The notes: generated by a model not told the origin, from the letters alone. DNA of 64,000 nt from Tetradesmus obliquus (GCA_030272155.1 CP126204.1:372001-436000), one strand, 5' to 3'. Numbered from the stretch's first letter, positions 1-12,403 are shown. Numbers and translations: made by a program.

Positions 1-29
1 AGCGCAAACAATCTCACTGTTACCACATG

Positions 30-115
30 CTCACAGCCGTGCTGCCAGCTTTTGCGCTTTGCAGCCAGGATGTCCAGCGCCATGCGCAACACATCCTCTG
101 CAGGCACGCAGCCAT
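30..115 (-). repeat. Exon echo: 3' half of RPAC1 exon 8, beyond the stop codon
   Basis: Minus-strand reading gives [19 protein letters not shown], nearly the same as the genuine last exon ([19 protein letters not shown]). After AAK the copy is one base shorter than the original, so it loses the original stop frame. It lies 3' of the real stop and is best read as a degenerate tandem copy in the 3' UTR. Confidence 0.75.
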
Positions 116-264
116 AGACTTGCGGAGCTTCACACCATCATACCTTCCCCGTCCTTGCGGCCCAATCACAGCACACTGGCTGCATGATGTGCCGCCGCAT
201 TGCAGCCGCCGTGTTGCAGCCGCCGTGTTGCAGCCCCTTCAGCGGAGCACAAGCACACACTGCC

Positions 265-1235
265 TCACAGCCGCGCTGCCAGCTTGTCACACTTTGCAGC
301 CAGGATGTCCAGCGCCATGCGGAACAAGTCCTCTGCAGGCACGCAGCCGGTGCTCTCTATAGTGAAGATGAAGTGGTCCTTGCGCTTGCGCAACTGGATG
401 GCCTCGGCCCACTTGTCTTGCTCCAGCAGCCGCCGCACCTGCAAGTTTGAAAGAACACAGCATCATACCAGGAACTTAAGTAACACATGGTGAAGATGAA
501 GTGGTCCTTGCGCTTGCGCAGCTGGATGGTTTCAGCCCACTTTTCCTGCTCCAGCAGCCGCCGCACCTGCATTTTTTTTGAAAGAACACAGCATTGAAAG
601 CAGTACAGTTTGTGTGAAGCTGAAAGGTTGCGGGTATAAGGCGCTTGCGCAGCTGGTTGGGCTCAGCTAACCGCTGCTGCTGCAAGGGCCTGACTCTTGC
701 GCAAGGAGAGCTACACATGCACAACTGCAGACGACTGCGCGCCTATACACAGCTTGAACCACAGGCACATACATACACACACCCATACCCAGCACGCACA
801 CATGTACACAAGCACAAAAGCAGGCGCGTAAACAAAAACAGCAATGTGACAAGCCTCAGGGCTTTCCCAAAAGGGTTTTGATCACTGCAGGTTTCCCTGC
901 TACAAATCTACTATCTAGTTAGCAAGCATCATAGGCCGGAGTCACACAGCCACACAAACAGGCAAACATGGCACCACACCAACACCCTGCAACTGGCAAC
1001 ACACACGACAAATCGCTGAGCACCAACATGCATCAACTGCACCATGCTACAGCAGCAAACAGCAACAAAAAACGTCTGTCTGCATCTTCACCAACCTCTG
1101 CCACATACACACACAGCTGAGCAGCACCATGCCACTGCCATAGCTGCCAAGCGCACGCACGGCAGCAGCAACAACAGCAGCTGTAAACACGCAGCAGCAT
1201 ATCTGTAACAATATCTACACAGCAGCCGCACATGC

Positions 1236-1268
<33 letters not shown>

Positions 1269-1910
1269 CTCACCCGCTCGAGTTTGTCCTCATGCTGCCG
1301 CGCCTCCCCCACCACCAGCTGCCCATCCTGCACACTGAACAGGCCAGGCACTGCTGCTGCCAGCTCCTGCGCATCTGCACCTGCCACTGGCTGCAGCAGC
1401 ACCACCTCAGGATGCAGCCTGTACCATGCTGTGGCCACTGGAGACCACTTGGCATGCTCGCGGCCCACGCCTTTCACTGCATGTGCTTCCAGCTCTATGC
1501 ACTGCAAGGGTGACAGCAGCAGAAGCAGCAGCAGCAAGGAGAAGTCAGCTGCAGCAGCAGCAGCAGCCGAGGCCTCCAGCGGTGCACACAGCTGACAGTG
1601 CCGCACTTGCACATGTCGGACCTCGGCGGAGCAGTTCGTGCTTGTGCCTGCCGCGCAGCAGAGCAACATGTTGCAGCAACATGTTGCAGCAATGTCATAG
1701 CAGGGAAAGCTGTGCAGGTGCTGCAGCCATGCAAGCCAGCGCAGCCAACACTACATTTAGGAAACAACTGCTACATCCTGATGTGTCAGATATGAAATCA
1801 GCAGGTGTGGCAAGACCCACCTGGCCAGGACGCAGCTTTGCCAGCAGAATGTTTTGCTCCACGTCCCGAGGTGGCGCTGCAAACATGCCCTCCTGGCTGC
1901 GGCCAAACCT

Positions 1911-1955
<45 letters not shown>

Positions 1956-4900
1956 CATATGCACGGTCAACGTCGGCCAAACATGGTCAAACATGGATTG
2001 GTGTGCCGCCGGTCCAGCGCCAGCACTTGGTGAAACCCAGCAGCACAGGTGTATTTGGGGTGATGGCCGCATAGCTGCAGCAGCAATATGTGCCATTGCT
2101 GTGGCAGTATGTTCCCTGGCTGAGTAATGACAGCATACATGCGGCTGGTGAGCAGCCGCATGCATTGCATGGCCAGGAGGTGCAGCACATCTGCTTGCCT
2201 GACTTGCATAGCTCGGCACGGCACTTACAAGCCGTGCGGCTGCCAATGCAGGCAGAAATTGTGAAGACAGCACAGCATATTGCACTACTGTGACCCATGC
2301 CCTCTGCCGCAGTGCACTGCGGCTGCCAATGCATGCAGTGATTGTGAAAACGGCAGAGCATGGTGCACTGCTGTAGCCCCGCGCCCTATGCCGCAGTGCA
2401 CTTGCTGTCTTAGGAAGTACCTCCACCTGCTGATGCTGTAGCTGCTGCTGCTGATAAACGCCGCTGCCTCGCCGCCGCTGCTTCACACTTTGTCCTTCAA
2501 AGCAATTTTTCAACTGCTGCTGCTGCCCCTGCTCTTACAAGGCTTGCATCACAAGGAGAATCAGAATTAACAAAACAAAGTAACGCCCTGCTCACCTGCA
2601 GCCAGTCTCGTCAGGCAGCTCACTGCCACTAGGCAGCCACACCAAATCGCGCGAGTACACTGCAGTACACAGCAGGCGGCGCAGGACACACAAGTTTACG
2701 TAAGTAAGTGCAGGCAAAGTCAATGCTAGAGCATAGGCAAGCGCAGCAGTCAGTCATGGCAGAGCTACTTGACCAAAGGCAATTAGTGTACACAGCAGAC
2801 GCTCTCCTGCAAGTCTGCACATAACGTTACATGCTCTCCTACGCCCAAAAACATCCTAGCGCAGCTGTCAGCCAATCAAACAGCCCTCACCATTGTCGTT
2901 GACCATGCTGCCGTCCGCCACCCTGCTGCAGCGCACCGCCAGCCCAACATGCCGCAAGCATGCCGTCAAACATGCCTCAAGCAGCCTCAAACATGCGTCA
3001 AACTGCCCTCTAACACGCAACAAACATGCCTCAAACAGCCCCCACCTTTGTCGTTGACCATGCTGCCGTCAGCCGCCCTGCTGCGGCGCACCGCCAGCCA
3101 GTCAAACATGACTTAAACATGCGTCAAACATCCGGTCAAACATGCCCCAAACAGCCCTCACCTTTGTCGTTGACCATGCTGCCGTCAGCCGCCCTGCTGC
3201 AGCGCACCGCCAGCTTGAACACAACGCTGTTGCTCTCCCCGGCAGCATCCTCACCAGAGCGCCACGCCAGCGCGTTGGGGTCCACTGCAAGTGGCACCAG
3301 GCCCAGCCTGTGCGACAGCACCTCATCCTGCAGTGCATCAGTCAGGGTGGCAGTGCAGTGCAAGGCAGCATGGCAGTATGTGAGCAGGTGCTGCTGTGCT
3401 GGGGTGCACTGCCAGGGGCACCAGGCCCAGCCTGTGCGACAGCACCTCATCCTGCAATTCAATAATGGGGAGTAGCAGCACAAGACATTAAGAGGCCTTG
3501 CAAGCGAGCTAGGGTCAACTGCCAGGGGTGCCAAGCTCAGCCTGTGGGACAGCACCTCGTCCTGCAATTTATGAATGGGGAGTAGCAGCACAACACATTA
3601 AGAGCCTTGCAAGCGAGCTAGGGTCCACTGCAAGCGGCACCAGCCCCAGCCTGTGCGACAGCACCTCGTCCTACAGTAAAGCAGTAGCAGTGCCAGTGCA
3701 GGGCAAGGCAGCAAGGCAGTATGTGAGCAGGTGCTGATGTGCTGGGGTCCACTGCTAGGGGCACCAAGCCCAGCCTGTGCGACAGCACCTCATCCTGTAG
3801 GGTAGCAGCAGTGCAGAGCAGCATGCTTGCGTTGTTCACAATGAAGACGGGCTCGATTGCAACAGTGGGCACCTCACTGATGAGGATGCGCTGCAGCATC
3901 TGAAGCGGCCAAGGTGGGTGTGGCACCGAGGCAATCAGGCAAGCTGTGACAGGCTAGCAAGGTGAAGGGGAAGGGGAGGGGCACAACAGGCACAACACCA
4001 AACAAGATGTGCAGACATGCTGCACGGCCGCGCCTCCCACCTGGATGATGCTTGTGTTGTTTACGATGAACATGTGCTCGATCGCAACAGTGGGCACCTC
4101 GCTGATGAGGATGCGGCGCAGCATTTGAAGGCCAGAGTGTGTGTGGCACCGCGGCAACGGGGCAAGCTGTGACAGGCTAGCGAGGCGGAGGGGAGGGGGA
4201 GGGGCACCTCAGGCACAACACAACCACCAAACAAGATGTGCAGACACGCTGCACGGTTGCGCCGCCTACCTGGATGATGCTTGTGTTGTTCACGATGAAC
4301 ACGTGCTCGATCGCAACGGTGGGCACCTCGCTGATGAGGATGCGGCGCAGCGCATTCGCGAGCGCGGGGTCTGCGCCGATCATGTCGAACACCAGCCGCT
4401 CCGGCGACAGCTCCTGCACCTGTGCATATACACACCACACCACATTTGCACAAACAAAGCTTGAGACACGTCCGCAGCAGCCGGCAGCTCTTTGCAATGT
4501 TTGTGCGCGTGGCAGCGCGGCTACGGCGGTTGTGCTGTGCTGCCGCTGTTGCTGCTGTTCTTGCATTGTCAACTCCAACCGCTTGCTGATTGCTGCTGCC
4601 GTTGAAAGCTGTTATGCCAAGCAGCCTGCTCCCTCAGCTGCCCTGTGTCCTGCTGCTGCTGCCAACTTGGCTGCTGCGTCTTGTGCAGTGCGCCAGCCGC
4701 ATTTCCCACTGTTGCAGACCACCCACCTGTATGTCAAAGTGGCCTGTCCAATCATCCAAGTCCCATGCATTGTCCACAGCCGCCTGCCTCTACTGCTGCA
4801 CACTCGCATGCACGCCACGCGCGCTGTTCTATCAGCTGCCCCTGTGTTCTGCTTGGCTGCTGCATTTTGCGCCATGCATCCGCCGCATTTCTCCCTGTTG

Positions 4901-5616
4901 CAGACCACGCACCTGTATGTCGAAGTGGCCTGTCCAGTCGTCAAAATCCCAAGCATTGTCCACACCCAGCGGCATGTACATGCTGGCTGAGGTGGCGGTG
5001 CTGGTCTGCAGTTGAAAAGGATTCCAAGTGCAGTATGAAAGGCAGGCAAGGTGCAGGATGGCTTGATGGATTGGCTACAGCTGATGACTGCAAGAGTGTC
5101 TGCACTTGATGTGTGGGTCAGTGGTGTGTCTAGGGGGTGCTGGAGGAGTTGGCTGTGGCTGCATAGACTGAAGAGCAGACTTATGGCAGCTCCATGCTGA
5201 AATGTCTTGAGCCACATTCACACCAGGAACAGTGGCTACTGCTGTCTCGGCAGACAGAGATACAGGCACAGTCTGGCCGTGCGGCGACTGTGCAGCAGCT
5301 GCAAGGCAAATGAAACATGCACTGGTTCATTGGCCTAGATTGAAACTACCCAGCACAGCTGCTTCCTCCTGAGCAGCTGAGGTGCTGTTGCAATGTAAAC
5401 GGCCTGCTTTGAGGCAGTCAAGATGGGCAGGCCATGCAGCACTCTGAACTGCATGTGGCACAGCCGGCTGGCAGCACAGCAGCCTGACAGCCGTAGACTG
5501 CCGACCCTGGCCTGAGCACTCACGTGGGTGTTGACGATTGGGCCACATAGCACATAGTTCCGTTGAGTTTCTAGAGGCTCCGGCAGCTTCTGCTTCTCCT
5601 TCTTCTTCTTTGTCAT
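265..5616 (-). CDS. RPAC1: RNA polymerase I and III subunit RPAC1 (AC40/POLR1C), 8 exons
   Basis: Shared alpha-like subunit of RNA polymerases I and III; it pairs with AC19 to form the nuclear assembly platform for rRNA and tRNA transcription. Exons on the minus strand: 5616-5524, 5005-4913, 4419-4270, 3327-3162, 2659-2596, 1908-1821, 1501-1274, 438-265; every junction keeps phase and gives 351 residues, within the family range. The family signature runs across exons 3-4: [20 protein letters not shown], then [20 protein letters not shown], then [17 protein letters not shown]. Later come [23 protein letters not shown] and, near the C terminus, [15 protein letters not shown]. The start ATG precedes a Lys-rich stretch ([10 protein letters not shown]). 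Stop TGA is at 265-267. Introns carry about a dozen degraded copies of exon edges. The gene is divergent from the Gln/Ser-rich gene. Identification is secure; the choice among duplicated exon starts rests on phase and on continuity with the rest of the exon. Confidence 0.93.
488..690 (-). repeat. Exon echoes: two copies of the 5' half of RPAC1 exon 8
   Basis: The segment 488-566 reads [20 protein letters not shown] plus DHFIFTM behind a CTGCAG-like acceptor, then turns into intron. A weaker copy at about 635-685 retains only [14 protein letters not shown]. Both lie upstream (in gene sense) of genuine exon 8 at 438-265. They could serve as decoy acceptors. Confidence 0.75.
1911..1953 (-). repeat. 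(CTG)n tract forming the acceptor of RPAC1 exon 6
   Basis: On the gene's strand this is an uninterrupted CTG run ending in CAG directly before exon 6 (which starts with GTTTGGCC). A second run of the same triplet, 1231-1267, follows the donor of exon 7. The repeat takes the place of a normal polypyrimidine tract. Confidence 0.85.
2236..2400. repeat. Tandem duplication inside RPAC1 intron 5
   Basis: Two diverged copies of about 88 bp start with gcggctgccaatgca, one near 2236 and one near 2324, and share a downstream block ending tgccgcagtgcact. There is no exon in the unit, so duplication here is not confined to exon edges. Confidence 0.6.
2890..3103 (-). repeat. Exon echoes: two copies of the 3' end of RPAC1 exon 4
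   Basis: Segments at 2890-2948 and 3046-3103 repeat the exon end that encodes LAVRC(S)[11 protein letters not shown] plus its donor, found in genuine form at 3162-3228. Both lie downstream of the real exon in gene sense. The surrounding intron is built of variants of a short caaacatgcctcaaac motif, which travelled with the duplications. Confidence 0.75.
3403..3797 (-). repeat. Exon echoes: four copies of the 5' half of RPAC1 exon 4
   Basis: Copies at 3403-3451, 3511-3561, 3626-3670 and 3746-3794 each read [17 protein letters not shown] or a close variant behind a CTGCAG/CTACAG/CTGTAG acceptor, and then break off into intron. The genuine exon begins at 3327 and is the only one that continues into the rest of the domain. 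Unit spacing is about 110-120 bp. Confidence 0.85.
3823..4117 (-). repeat. Exon echoes: two copies of the 3' half of RPAC1 exon 3
   Basis: Segments 4041-4117 and 3823-3895 read [13 protein letters not shown](H/P)VFIVNN plus the exon end; the first still has a donor-like GTGGGA. Genuine exon 3 is at 4419-4270, upstream in gene sense. Flanking intron sequence (agcaaggtgaagggg, gcacaacaccaaacaagatg) is co-duplicated. Confidence 0.8.
4722..4790 (-). repeat. Exon echo: 3' half of RPAC1 exon 2
   Basis: Minus-strand reading gives [18 protein letters not shown], a near copy of [18 protein letters not shown] in genuine exon 2 (5005-4913), followed by a donor-like GTGGGT. The spacing to the original is about 190 bp. 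Confidence 0.75.
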
Positions 5617-7060
5617 GGCTGCTGCTGCTGCTGCTACTGCTGCTCTGCTGCTGTGTGCTGATGCTCTCGACTACTATCCACGAATGTGTTCTTTCCTGTT
5701 CAGAGTATGCTTGTTATCTACCAGGAAGCAGCAAACGTACAATTTGCTTTCAGCGAGCAGGTAGAGGCTTCAGCTCGGGAACACAGAAGTGGACGTCCCA
5801 GACGGCAACGGCAGATCGAAACACAGTAGCTGGCGTCAAAATATGCTTCAAAAGGCTGCAGCTCGTTGAACTGATTGAACGGCAGCAAAGCTTACGTAGT
5901 CCGCAGTCTTTGGCACTTTGACATGTCATCTGACCTGTTGTCTGCCCGCCTGTTGCAGTGCGCCCCAACAGCTCAACGCGGTTGATATATTAATGGACTT
6001 ACACCTGATGAGATTGCCTTCCTTGACAGCGAAAGTACCTATCTGTGCCGCACTGTTTGGTAGGGGTAGATGCAGGAGTAGCAGCAGGAGCAGCACCAGC
6101 AGCAACAGAAGCCCCGCATCTTTGAAGAGAGATTCGCGCTCACACTGCATCTGGCCATTCAGAGCTCAAGGTTGAAAGCTATCACGCATTGTGTTGGCGG
6201 GTCACACACACGCAACTAGACCCGGGTCTGGTGACACATGAGAGTGTCAGGCACTCTCTGCCCCTTTTTTGAGCCAACAACATGCTCCACCACTGAATTA
6301 CCACCAAATTGTGTCCAACGGTATGACAGTCGCACAGCAGCTGATCTGGCGGGCGGCCCCAGGCTGCATGATGGAAGGTTCATCATGCAGTGTGCAGTGT
6401 GTTGACAGGGCAGGATTCAGCAAGAGAGGCTGCTTAGGTGCTGACATCTCACCAAAAGCGCTGTACGTCAATGATGGGTTCAGCTGAGATGGTACAGGCT
6501 GGTCTGAGGGGGGGGGGAGGGCAGCAAGTACAGGTTTTGTACTGTCTGATCACCCTGTACTGCTCCACGGAGGTTGCTGCAGCTTGATGTATATTTTACT
6601 GCTGATACGTTCAAAGGGCCAGACAGCAACCGATAGGTATGTGTGCCAGCGTACCTGCCGTGGACGTCACCCGTGCTGCTACTGACGGTCAGGTGACCGT
6701 CACTCGGATATGGAAACGGTCCGCGGTAGACCGCCAGGGTGGCCTAGTAACGTTGGATTTCAACACTTTCTGCAGTAGGAGGTGCTTGGAGCAACATTCA
6801 GCTGTTGTCCAGCATGTCTACACTGTGCGGTCCACGCAGTATCCGAGTGGTGCGCACACAATCTACGAAGATGCTCCAATGACATGGCAGGGATGTTGTC
6901 CCCACTGCAGGCGGAGCAATGAGCATATGTGCTGGTATGATCAACTCGTTATCGGTGTCTGTTTCCATAAAGGCGTCCTATTGGGCTCACAGGTCGCCCT
7001 GCTCGTCGGTCGTTGGAAGGCTGCCCTGCACACGCGAAACTAGTTAATGTTTATCAAGAC
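5617..7060. promoter_or_regulatory. Divergent intergenic region between RPAC1 and the Gln/Ser-rich gene
   Basis: This holds the 5' flanks of two divergently oriented genes. I see no clear TATA box. A G-run (nine or more G) lies near 6508-6517. The only other item is the open frame at 6639-7043, listed separately. Upstream non-coding exons of the plus-strand gene may be hidden here. Confidence 0.35.
6639..7043 (+). CDS. Possible small Cys-containing ORF, unassigned
   Basis: An ATG-started frame of 134 codons without the low-complexity bias of its surroundings. It has spaced cysteines and histidines (FCSRRCLEQH, then CCPHCRRSNEHMCWYDQ) that could bind zinc. It ends only 17 bp before the proposed start of the next gene and is in a different frame from it. 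It could be an upstream exon, a remnant of a mobile element, or chance. I do not recognise a family. Confidence 0.2.
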   Translation: MCASVPAVDVTRAATDGQVTVTRIWKRSAVDRQGGLVTLDFNTFCSRRCLEQHSAVVQHVYTVRSTQYPSGAHTIYEDAPMTWQGCCPHCRRSNEHMCWYDQLVIGVCFHKGVLLGSQVALLVGRWKAALHTRN

Positions 7061-7898
7061 ATGATTATATCAATGAACGCAGAACAGCTGGAAAAGAAAG
7101 GCAGTGGCACCGGTGTATTCCTGCCAAGGGTGTCTGTCTCTTGGCCTGTGAAGTGGGCTGCTGCAGGCAGCGACGGCATCTCGAGCAACCCTCATACTGC
7201 TTCACGTATTCCGCGCGTTCACCAAGGCAGTCAGCTTCGCCAAGCGATGACAGAGCACGCTGCCAGCGCTGCTGTGGTCGAGGTGCTGCCCAACCTCACG
7301 CCAGTGTCTTCGCCCACGGCAGGGGCAGTAGACCAACACATGTCCAACAGCATGTCAGACGGCTTCACCAACAGCGGTGCCATGCAGTTCAGCAGGGGCG
7401 CAGCATCAGAGGAGACATACAGCAGCAGCAGCTGGAGTGACCAGCTCTCAGCAGCACCAGAGATCGGTGGATGGAACATCAGGCGCAGCAGCAGCACCGC
7501 CAACAGCCAGCAGCCACGATCCAGATCTCACATGAGGCAGCTCCTACAGCAGCACCAGCAGATGCAGCAGCAGCAGCAGCAGATGCAGATGCAGCAGGGC
7601 CAGTCAAACAGCAGCGGCCAGCGCCCACCGCCCGCCTGCCAGGACAGCCGCAGCTGGAGCAGCGGCAGCAATGCTGCCATGAACAACGCTGCAGCAAGCT
7701 CCCTCCCGCCAGTGCCCCCTCCTCCCAGCCGCTCCTCAACAGCATCTGCTACAGCTACAGCATCAGCCCTTGTTCCTGCAAGCCGTAGCATCCAGATGCA
7801 GCAGCACAGCTACAGCCTAAGTAGCTCCCACTTGGAAATGCCCGGTACATCCACAGACACCTATGGCACTGCGTGCACCGAGGCTTCAGGCACTGCCC

Positions 7899-7936
<38 letters not shown>

Positions 7937-8965
7937 GCAGCACTCGCAGCAGCACTGGCGAGGATGATGACAGGCAGTGAAGGCATGCAGCCTCCAAACT
8001 TCTGGGTGCCTCCTGAGCAGCTGCAATCAACTTCGCACAGCATTGGCGGCGGCAATGGCAGCTTTGCTGTGAGTGTGGGTTTCAACAGTACGCTGCAGCA
8101 GCAGCAGGCTACTAAGCACAACCACAGCGCACCAGTGCCTGGCAGGATTGAGCAGCAGCAGCTGCTGCAGCTCATGCAGCAAGCTGTGAGCAGCAGGGCG
8201 CTTGGTGACGAGCAGCTGCAGCAGGCCATGGGCAGCCAGCAGCACTCTCAGGCGCTGCTCAGCGAGCTTGATGCGCAGCTGCTGCAGCTGCTGCAGCTGC
8301 GGGAGCATCTTGAGTCCTGCAGCAGCAGCTCTGCTGCTGCTGCTGCTGCTGCTGGCTCGCCTGCGCTGCAAGATGCTGCTTACATGATGGGCTGCGGCGG
8401 TTTTGAGGCATGTGGTGATGCTGCTGGTATGGCATGTGTGCCAATGGCTGCTGCTGCAGGCATGCTTGACATGCCAGCAGCAGATTGCGCTGAGCTGCTG
8501 CAGCTGCAGGCAGCTTCCGCTGCTGAGTCAGCAAACAAGCTGGCAATGCTGGGCTGTGATGCTGGCGGCCAGCCGCTGCTGCTGCTGCAGCATAACAGCG
8601 ACCCCTGCTTGGCTGGGCACAGAAATGTGGCACGCAGCAGCAGCTATGACCAGCAGCAGCAGTTTGTAAACAGCGAATCGATGCTGGCTGGTGCTGGTGG
8701 TGGCTGGAGGGAGGCGAGGCTGTCGGAGGTGCAGCAGAAGATGCTGCAGCTGGCAGATGTGCAGACGGTGAGCGTGGTGTGCTGTTGCGGGCGCAGCAGC
8801 AGCAGCAGCAGCAGCGTCTGCGTGATGTGTGATATGTGATGGCGTTGCGGAGCCTTTTTGTTTGTATGTTTCAACCCGTGGAACGGATGCATCAGCCAGG
8901 GGGCGCAACGATGCAACCTGCATGTTGGCTTCCTGTGCATGTGCTCTGACACCTGCTGCACTCTT

Positions 8966-8998
<33 letters not shown>

Positions 8999-9045
8999 AG
9001 GCACAGCGTCAACTTCAGGAGGAGCTGCTCGCCTTGCTGCGCTGA
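7061..9045 (+). CDS. Gln/Ser-rich low-complexity protein with C-terminal coiled coil, 2 exons
   Basis: Exon 1 runs from ATG 7061 (or an earlier in-frame non-ATG position) to 8767; the donor is ACG|GTGAGC. Exon 2 is 9001-9045, behind a (CTG)n-CTCAG acceptor, in phase, and ends in TGA, giving about 583 residues. The protein is mostly Gln, Ser and Ala runs (poly-Gln around residue 170, poly-Ser around residue 290). It begins with a more ordinary stretch containing GTGVFLPRVSVSWPVKW and ends with a predicted coiled coil spanning the intron (LSEVQQKMLQLADVQT joined to AQRQLQEELLALLR). There is no signal peptide. Such composition is common in algal transcriptional or RNA-binding regulators, but I see no DNA-binding domain and assign no function. 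The N-terminus is uncertain. Confidence 0.6.
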
Positions 9046-9325
9046 TGCGCGGCTGTGATTCCGCGGCGAAAACGCGTGTACTACCGTGAAACTACCGACA
9101 TCACACACTGTGGACATGTCTGAACACCTGCATGCAGTGAAATGCTGCAGATCTTTTGCGTTGCTGGGCTGTCAGCTGGGGTGCTCGGATGGCCCTCAGT
9201 CTGCTGCTCTGTTTCCTGTCGGCTGTGCTAAGAAACCAGCCCTATTCATCGCTGTACTGTGTGTACTGTGTGCATGATTGCAGCCTGCAGCTGGTGCAGC
9301 CTGCCGGCTGCCAGCCTGTTTGTTT

Positions 9326-9514
9326 GTGGATGCGCGTGTGTTCTGGCTGCGTGGCGGCTACTGGTGCTGTGCTTCTGCCTGTGCTGCTTGTTGACTGCGC
9401 ATGCCGCATTACTGTACTTGTGGATCCACATGTGTTCTGGCTGCGTGGCGGCGGTTGGTGCTGTGCTTCTGTCAGCGCTGCTTGCTGGCTGTGCACGCTG
9501 CATTCTTGTACTTG
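9326..9514. repeat. 94-bp tandem duplication, two diverged copies
   Basis: Copy A is 9326-9419 and copy B 9420-9514; both share gtgttctggctgcgtggcgg, then a block like ggtgctgtgcttctg, and end gtacttgtg. They differ at roughly one base in five or six, so the duplication is not recent. Confidence 0.75.
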
Positions 9515-10333
9515 TGCGCTGGATTGAAATAATTGTATGCGTGCCGATGGTGTGTTCGTGCTGTGGCGCTCTGGGCGTTGCATGCCTGCCACCACACATA
9601 CAGATATTATCGTTCTTTCAAAAAGCAGCATTGCGTCGCCGCAGGCAGTGTTTCAGCTGGTTCATTCCCCTGTCCCCTCCCTCACGTGCGACCGCAGCAA
9701 CCCGCAGCCTTGCTGGTGTTGTGTTGTTCTGTTTCTGACTTGCACCAAGCGCCAAGCATGGCGGTGCTTGCTGTGTAGGGCAGAGGAGGGTGAGCCACTG
9801 CTTGTTGCCACGGCTAGATGTTGCTGGTGCCGGCGTCACCTGGTTGGTTGCATGATCTCTTGATTACAAAGAAGATTATGGTGAAGATGACGACGATTGT
9901 TGATGTCAGGCGATCCAGATATCACTAGTTGGTTGCTCCACAGATCGGTGTTGGGGGTGTTGCTGTTGCACGCACTACATTTGCTCTGTTTGGGGTCTCT
10001 GAGTGTGCCTGCTTGCTGAAAACACAATCTCAAGCGTGCTTTGTCAGGTGCTTAAGCAGCACGCGCCGCCCTGCCTCAGCATACTGCACGCAGCCGTATG
10101 CATGCCGTGCAGCGCATGCAGAGCCACTTGCGGCTTTGGCTACTTTCGCCCGCTGCCACAGTGACGCTGCTGCAGCTGCTGCAGGCCTCGCTTGCCCCGG
10201 ATCGGGTTGATGAGTCATTGCATCTAGTGGTAGATCAATGCTGGATTGGTGTGCCTGTATATGGGTGTTTGTGACCAGAAAGTGCTAGATGTTGGTGGGT
10301 CGCTTCTGCCAATCACGCAGCAGTAGACAATGT

Positions 10334-10367
<34 letters not shown>

Positions 10368-12403
10368 CAGGAAGGCTGGTGCAGCCGCGAAAGCTGCACA
10401 GGCACTGCTGCCGCTGCGTGGCTGCTGCATTCGGATGATGGGTCTAGGTGGGATGCAAATGAGCTGGAACAGCTCGTCTAGCAGTTTGAACAGCTCTGCT
10501 ACTAGCAGTTCGAACAGCTGCTGCAGCACAGCTCAGATTTCAGATGGCTGTTGCCTTGCTGTTGCAGCCATGCTTGTGTCTACTGATATGGACGGTTGCA
10601 GTGATGCCTATCTTGGCTGCGGTAGGCCTGCATTGGCGTTGGCTGTTTTTTGCGTGCAATTTTAGCCTGCGTGTTATTCATACAGTTTACATCACCTTTG
10701 CATGTTGGATTACGCTTGCGTCTTTGTTGGCTGTCATCAGACACACCGGGCAGCACGAGGCTTTTGTCGAGGAGTGGTGCAGCAGCCATTGGCTGGCAAA
10801 CATGTCACACTTTGCAGTGCTGTATGTTATTTAACATGTTACATGTGTTAGCTTTGGCGGGGGTCTTGTCAGCACCAGCAAGCAGCCTGGCTTGCTTTAT
10901 GCACGGGCCTGATGTGGCAGGCAGTCGGGTGCGGATGTTGTATTGGAGGCCTGACAAATACGGCGTACAACGTTGTCCTGCTAAAGTTCCAGTAAGTACT
11001 GTGGAAAGCTCTAGTTTCTTTGGTACGCCAAGGCGGCGCTGTGCCGTCACTGCCACCTCAAACCTGTGGGCTGCTCTGCTCAGGCTTTTCTCAAAGCTCT
11101 CCATCACTGCTGCGATGTATTGAGGTTGAGGACTGCCTGCTGCTTATGCGGCTTGGAGGCACGCCTGAGTCTTGCCTCCATTCATGCAGCACGGCAAGGA
11201 GATGGCCCGTGGAATGTGTGACATTGCATGCAGCTGCTGCCATTGGCAGCCGGCAGGCAAGCATGGCGCACCCTTGCAAAGAAGCTGGTGTAATGTGTTT
11301 TTGCGCGTGTATGTTTCTGCTTCCAGGGTTGGCATTTTACACCGGCAAGCAACTTCATTTGGTGCATGTGGCGTTGTTGGTTCATGTCAGGGCGTAGTGT
11401 AGTATTTGGGGGTGCCTGATCACGCACTGCTGCCAGAAGCTTTGGATAAAGAGGGCAGTTGCTTGTGTGTGTTATGTTGATGTGTTATGACGCATATGCT
11501 GTGCTGCACAACTGAAGCATGTGAGCAGCTCAGGTTTCCCCCTGTCTTCAGCAGCTATCAGTTCCCTGATCGCGATCACAGACCATCCGCTGCTGTATGC
11601 AGCAGGAATGTGTGCCAGGAAGACTGCCGTTGTGCACGCACTTGCACAGAGGGTTTTGGCGTCTGTGGTGTGCGACATTGTGTGCAGCTGCCAGTACTGT
11701 CTACAGCCTGCATGCTCTCAGCTTGCCTGCTGCCTGCTGGCAGCCAGCGCTGAAGCTGCACCTGCATGCATGCATGCAACATATGCTGCAGCCGCAGTTG
11801 ACCTGTTGACGTGGCAGCGAGAGCAAGGGCTGTGTGAAGCCTTCAGCGCCTTGCCCGTTGCTTGAATAATGCACTTGGCTGTGCTTAGTCATGGTCATTT
11901 GCGTGGCGAGCCCTTCCGACTGTGGATAAAAGCGTATGGCAGAATGCCATACCTGGTGTACGATATGCAGTTGTGCAGTTCCCACCCATTGCTGTTAATC
12001 AGGCGTGCTTCCATGACGATTACTATGTGGTACATATATTTGCAGCAGAAAACAAGTGCTTCAATCACATAAGAGTCTGGTGTGACTGACCGGTACCCCA
12101 GTACTCAGCACTGCTAGGTGGCGATATCAGTGCATGTTTGTCAGTCAGGGTTCGTGCATCTCAACTTGAGACGGGTTGACAGAGGGTTGGCATTTCACTG
12201 TGTGTGGCGTGCTGCAGTCTGTTGCCTGGTCGACTGCACAGGGCACACATTTGTGCGTTTACCACGCCTAAAATTGTCATTATACACAGTCTATCATGTA
12301 GTGATCACCTGTATGCAGCGGGTTTTCCGAGCTGTCTTTGACAGTTTGCTGCGCTTCACCTTTTAAATCTTTATTGGTACCTTGGCACGGTTTGAGGAGA
12401 TGT

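Noticed and set aside
1032-2513. Long frames over CAG/CTG runs on both strands (poly-Ser, poly-Ala, poly-Cys, poly-Leu)
   Set aside because: They are by-products of triplet repeats, which are open in all six frames. Only frames supported by family motifs or splice phase were kept.
9259-9738. Cys/Leu-rich open frame that looks like a membrane protein
   Set aside because: It spans a 94-bp tandem duplication of TG-rich DNA, has open frames on all sides and no family match; composition alone explains the hydrophobic residues.
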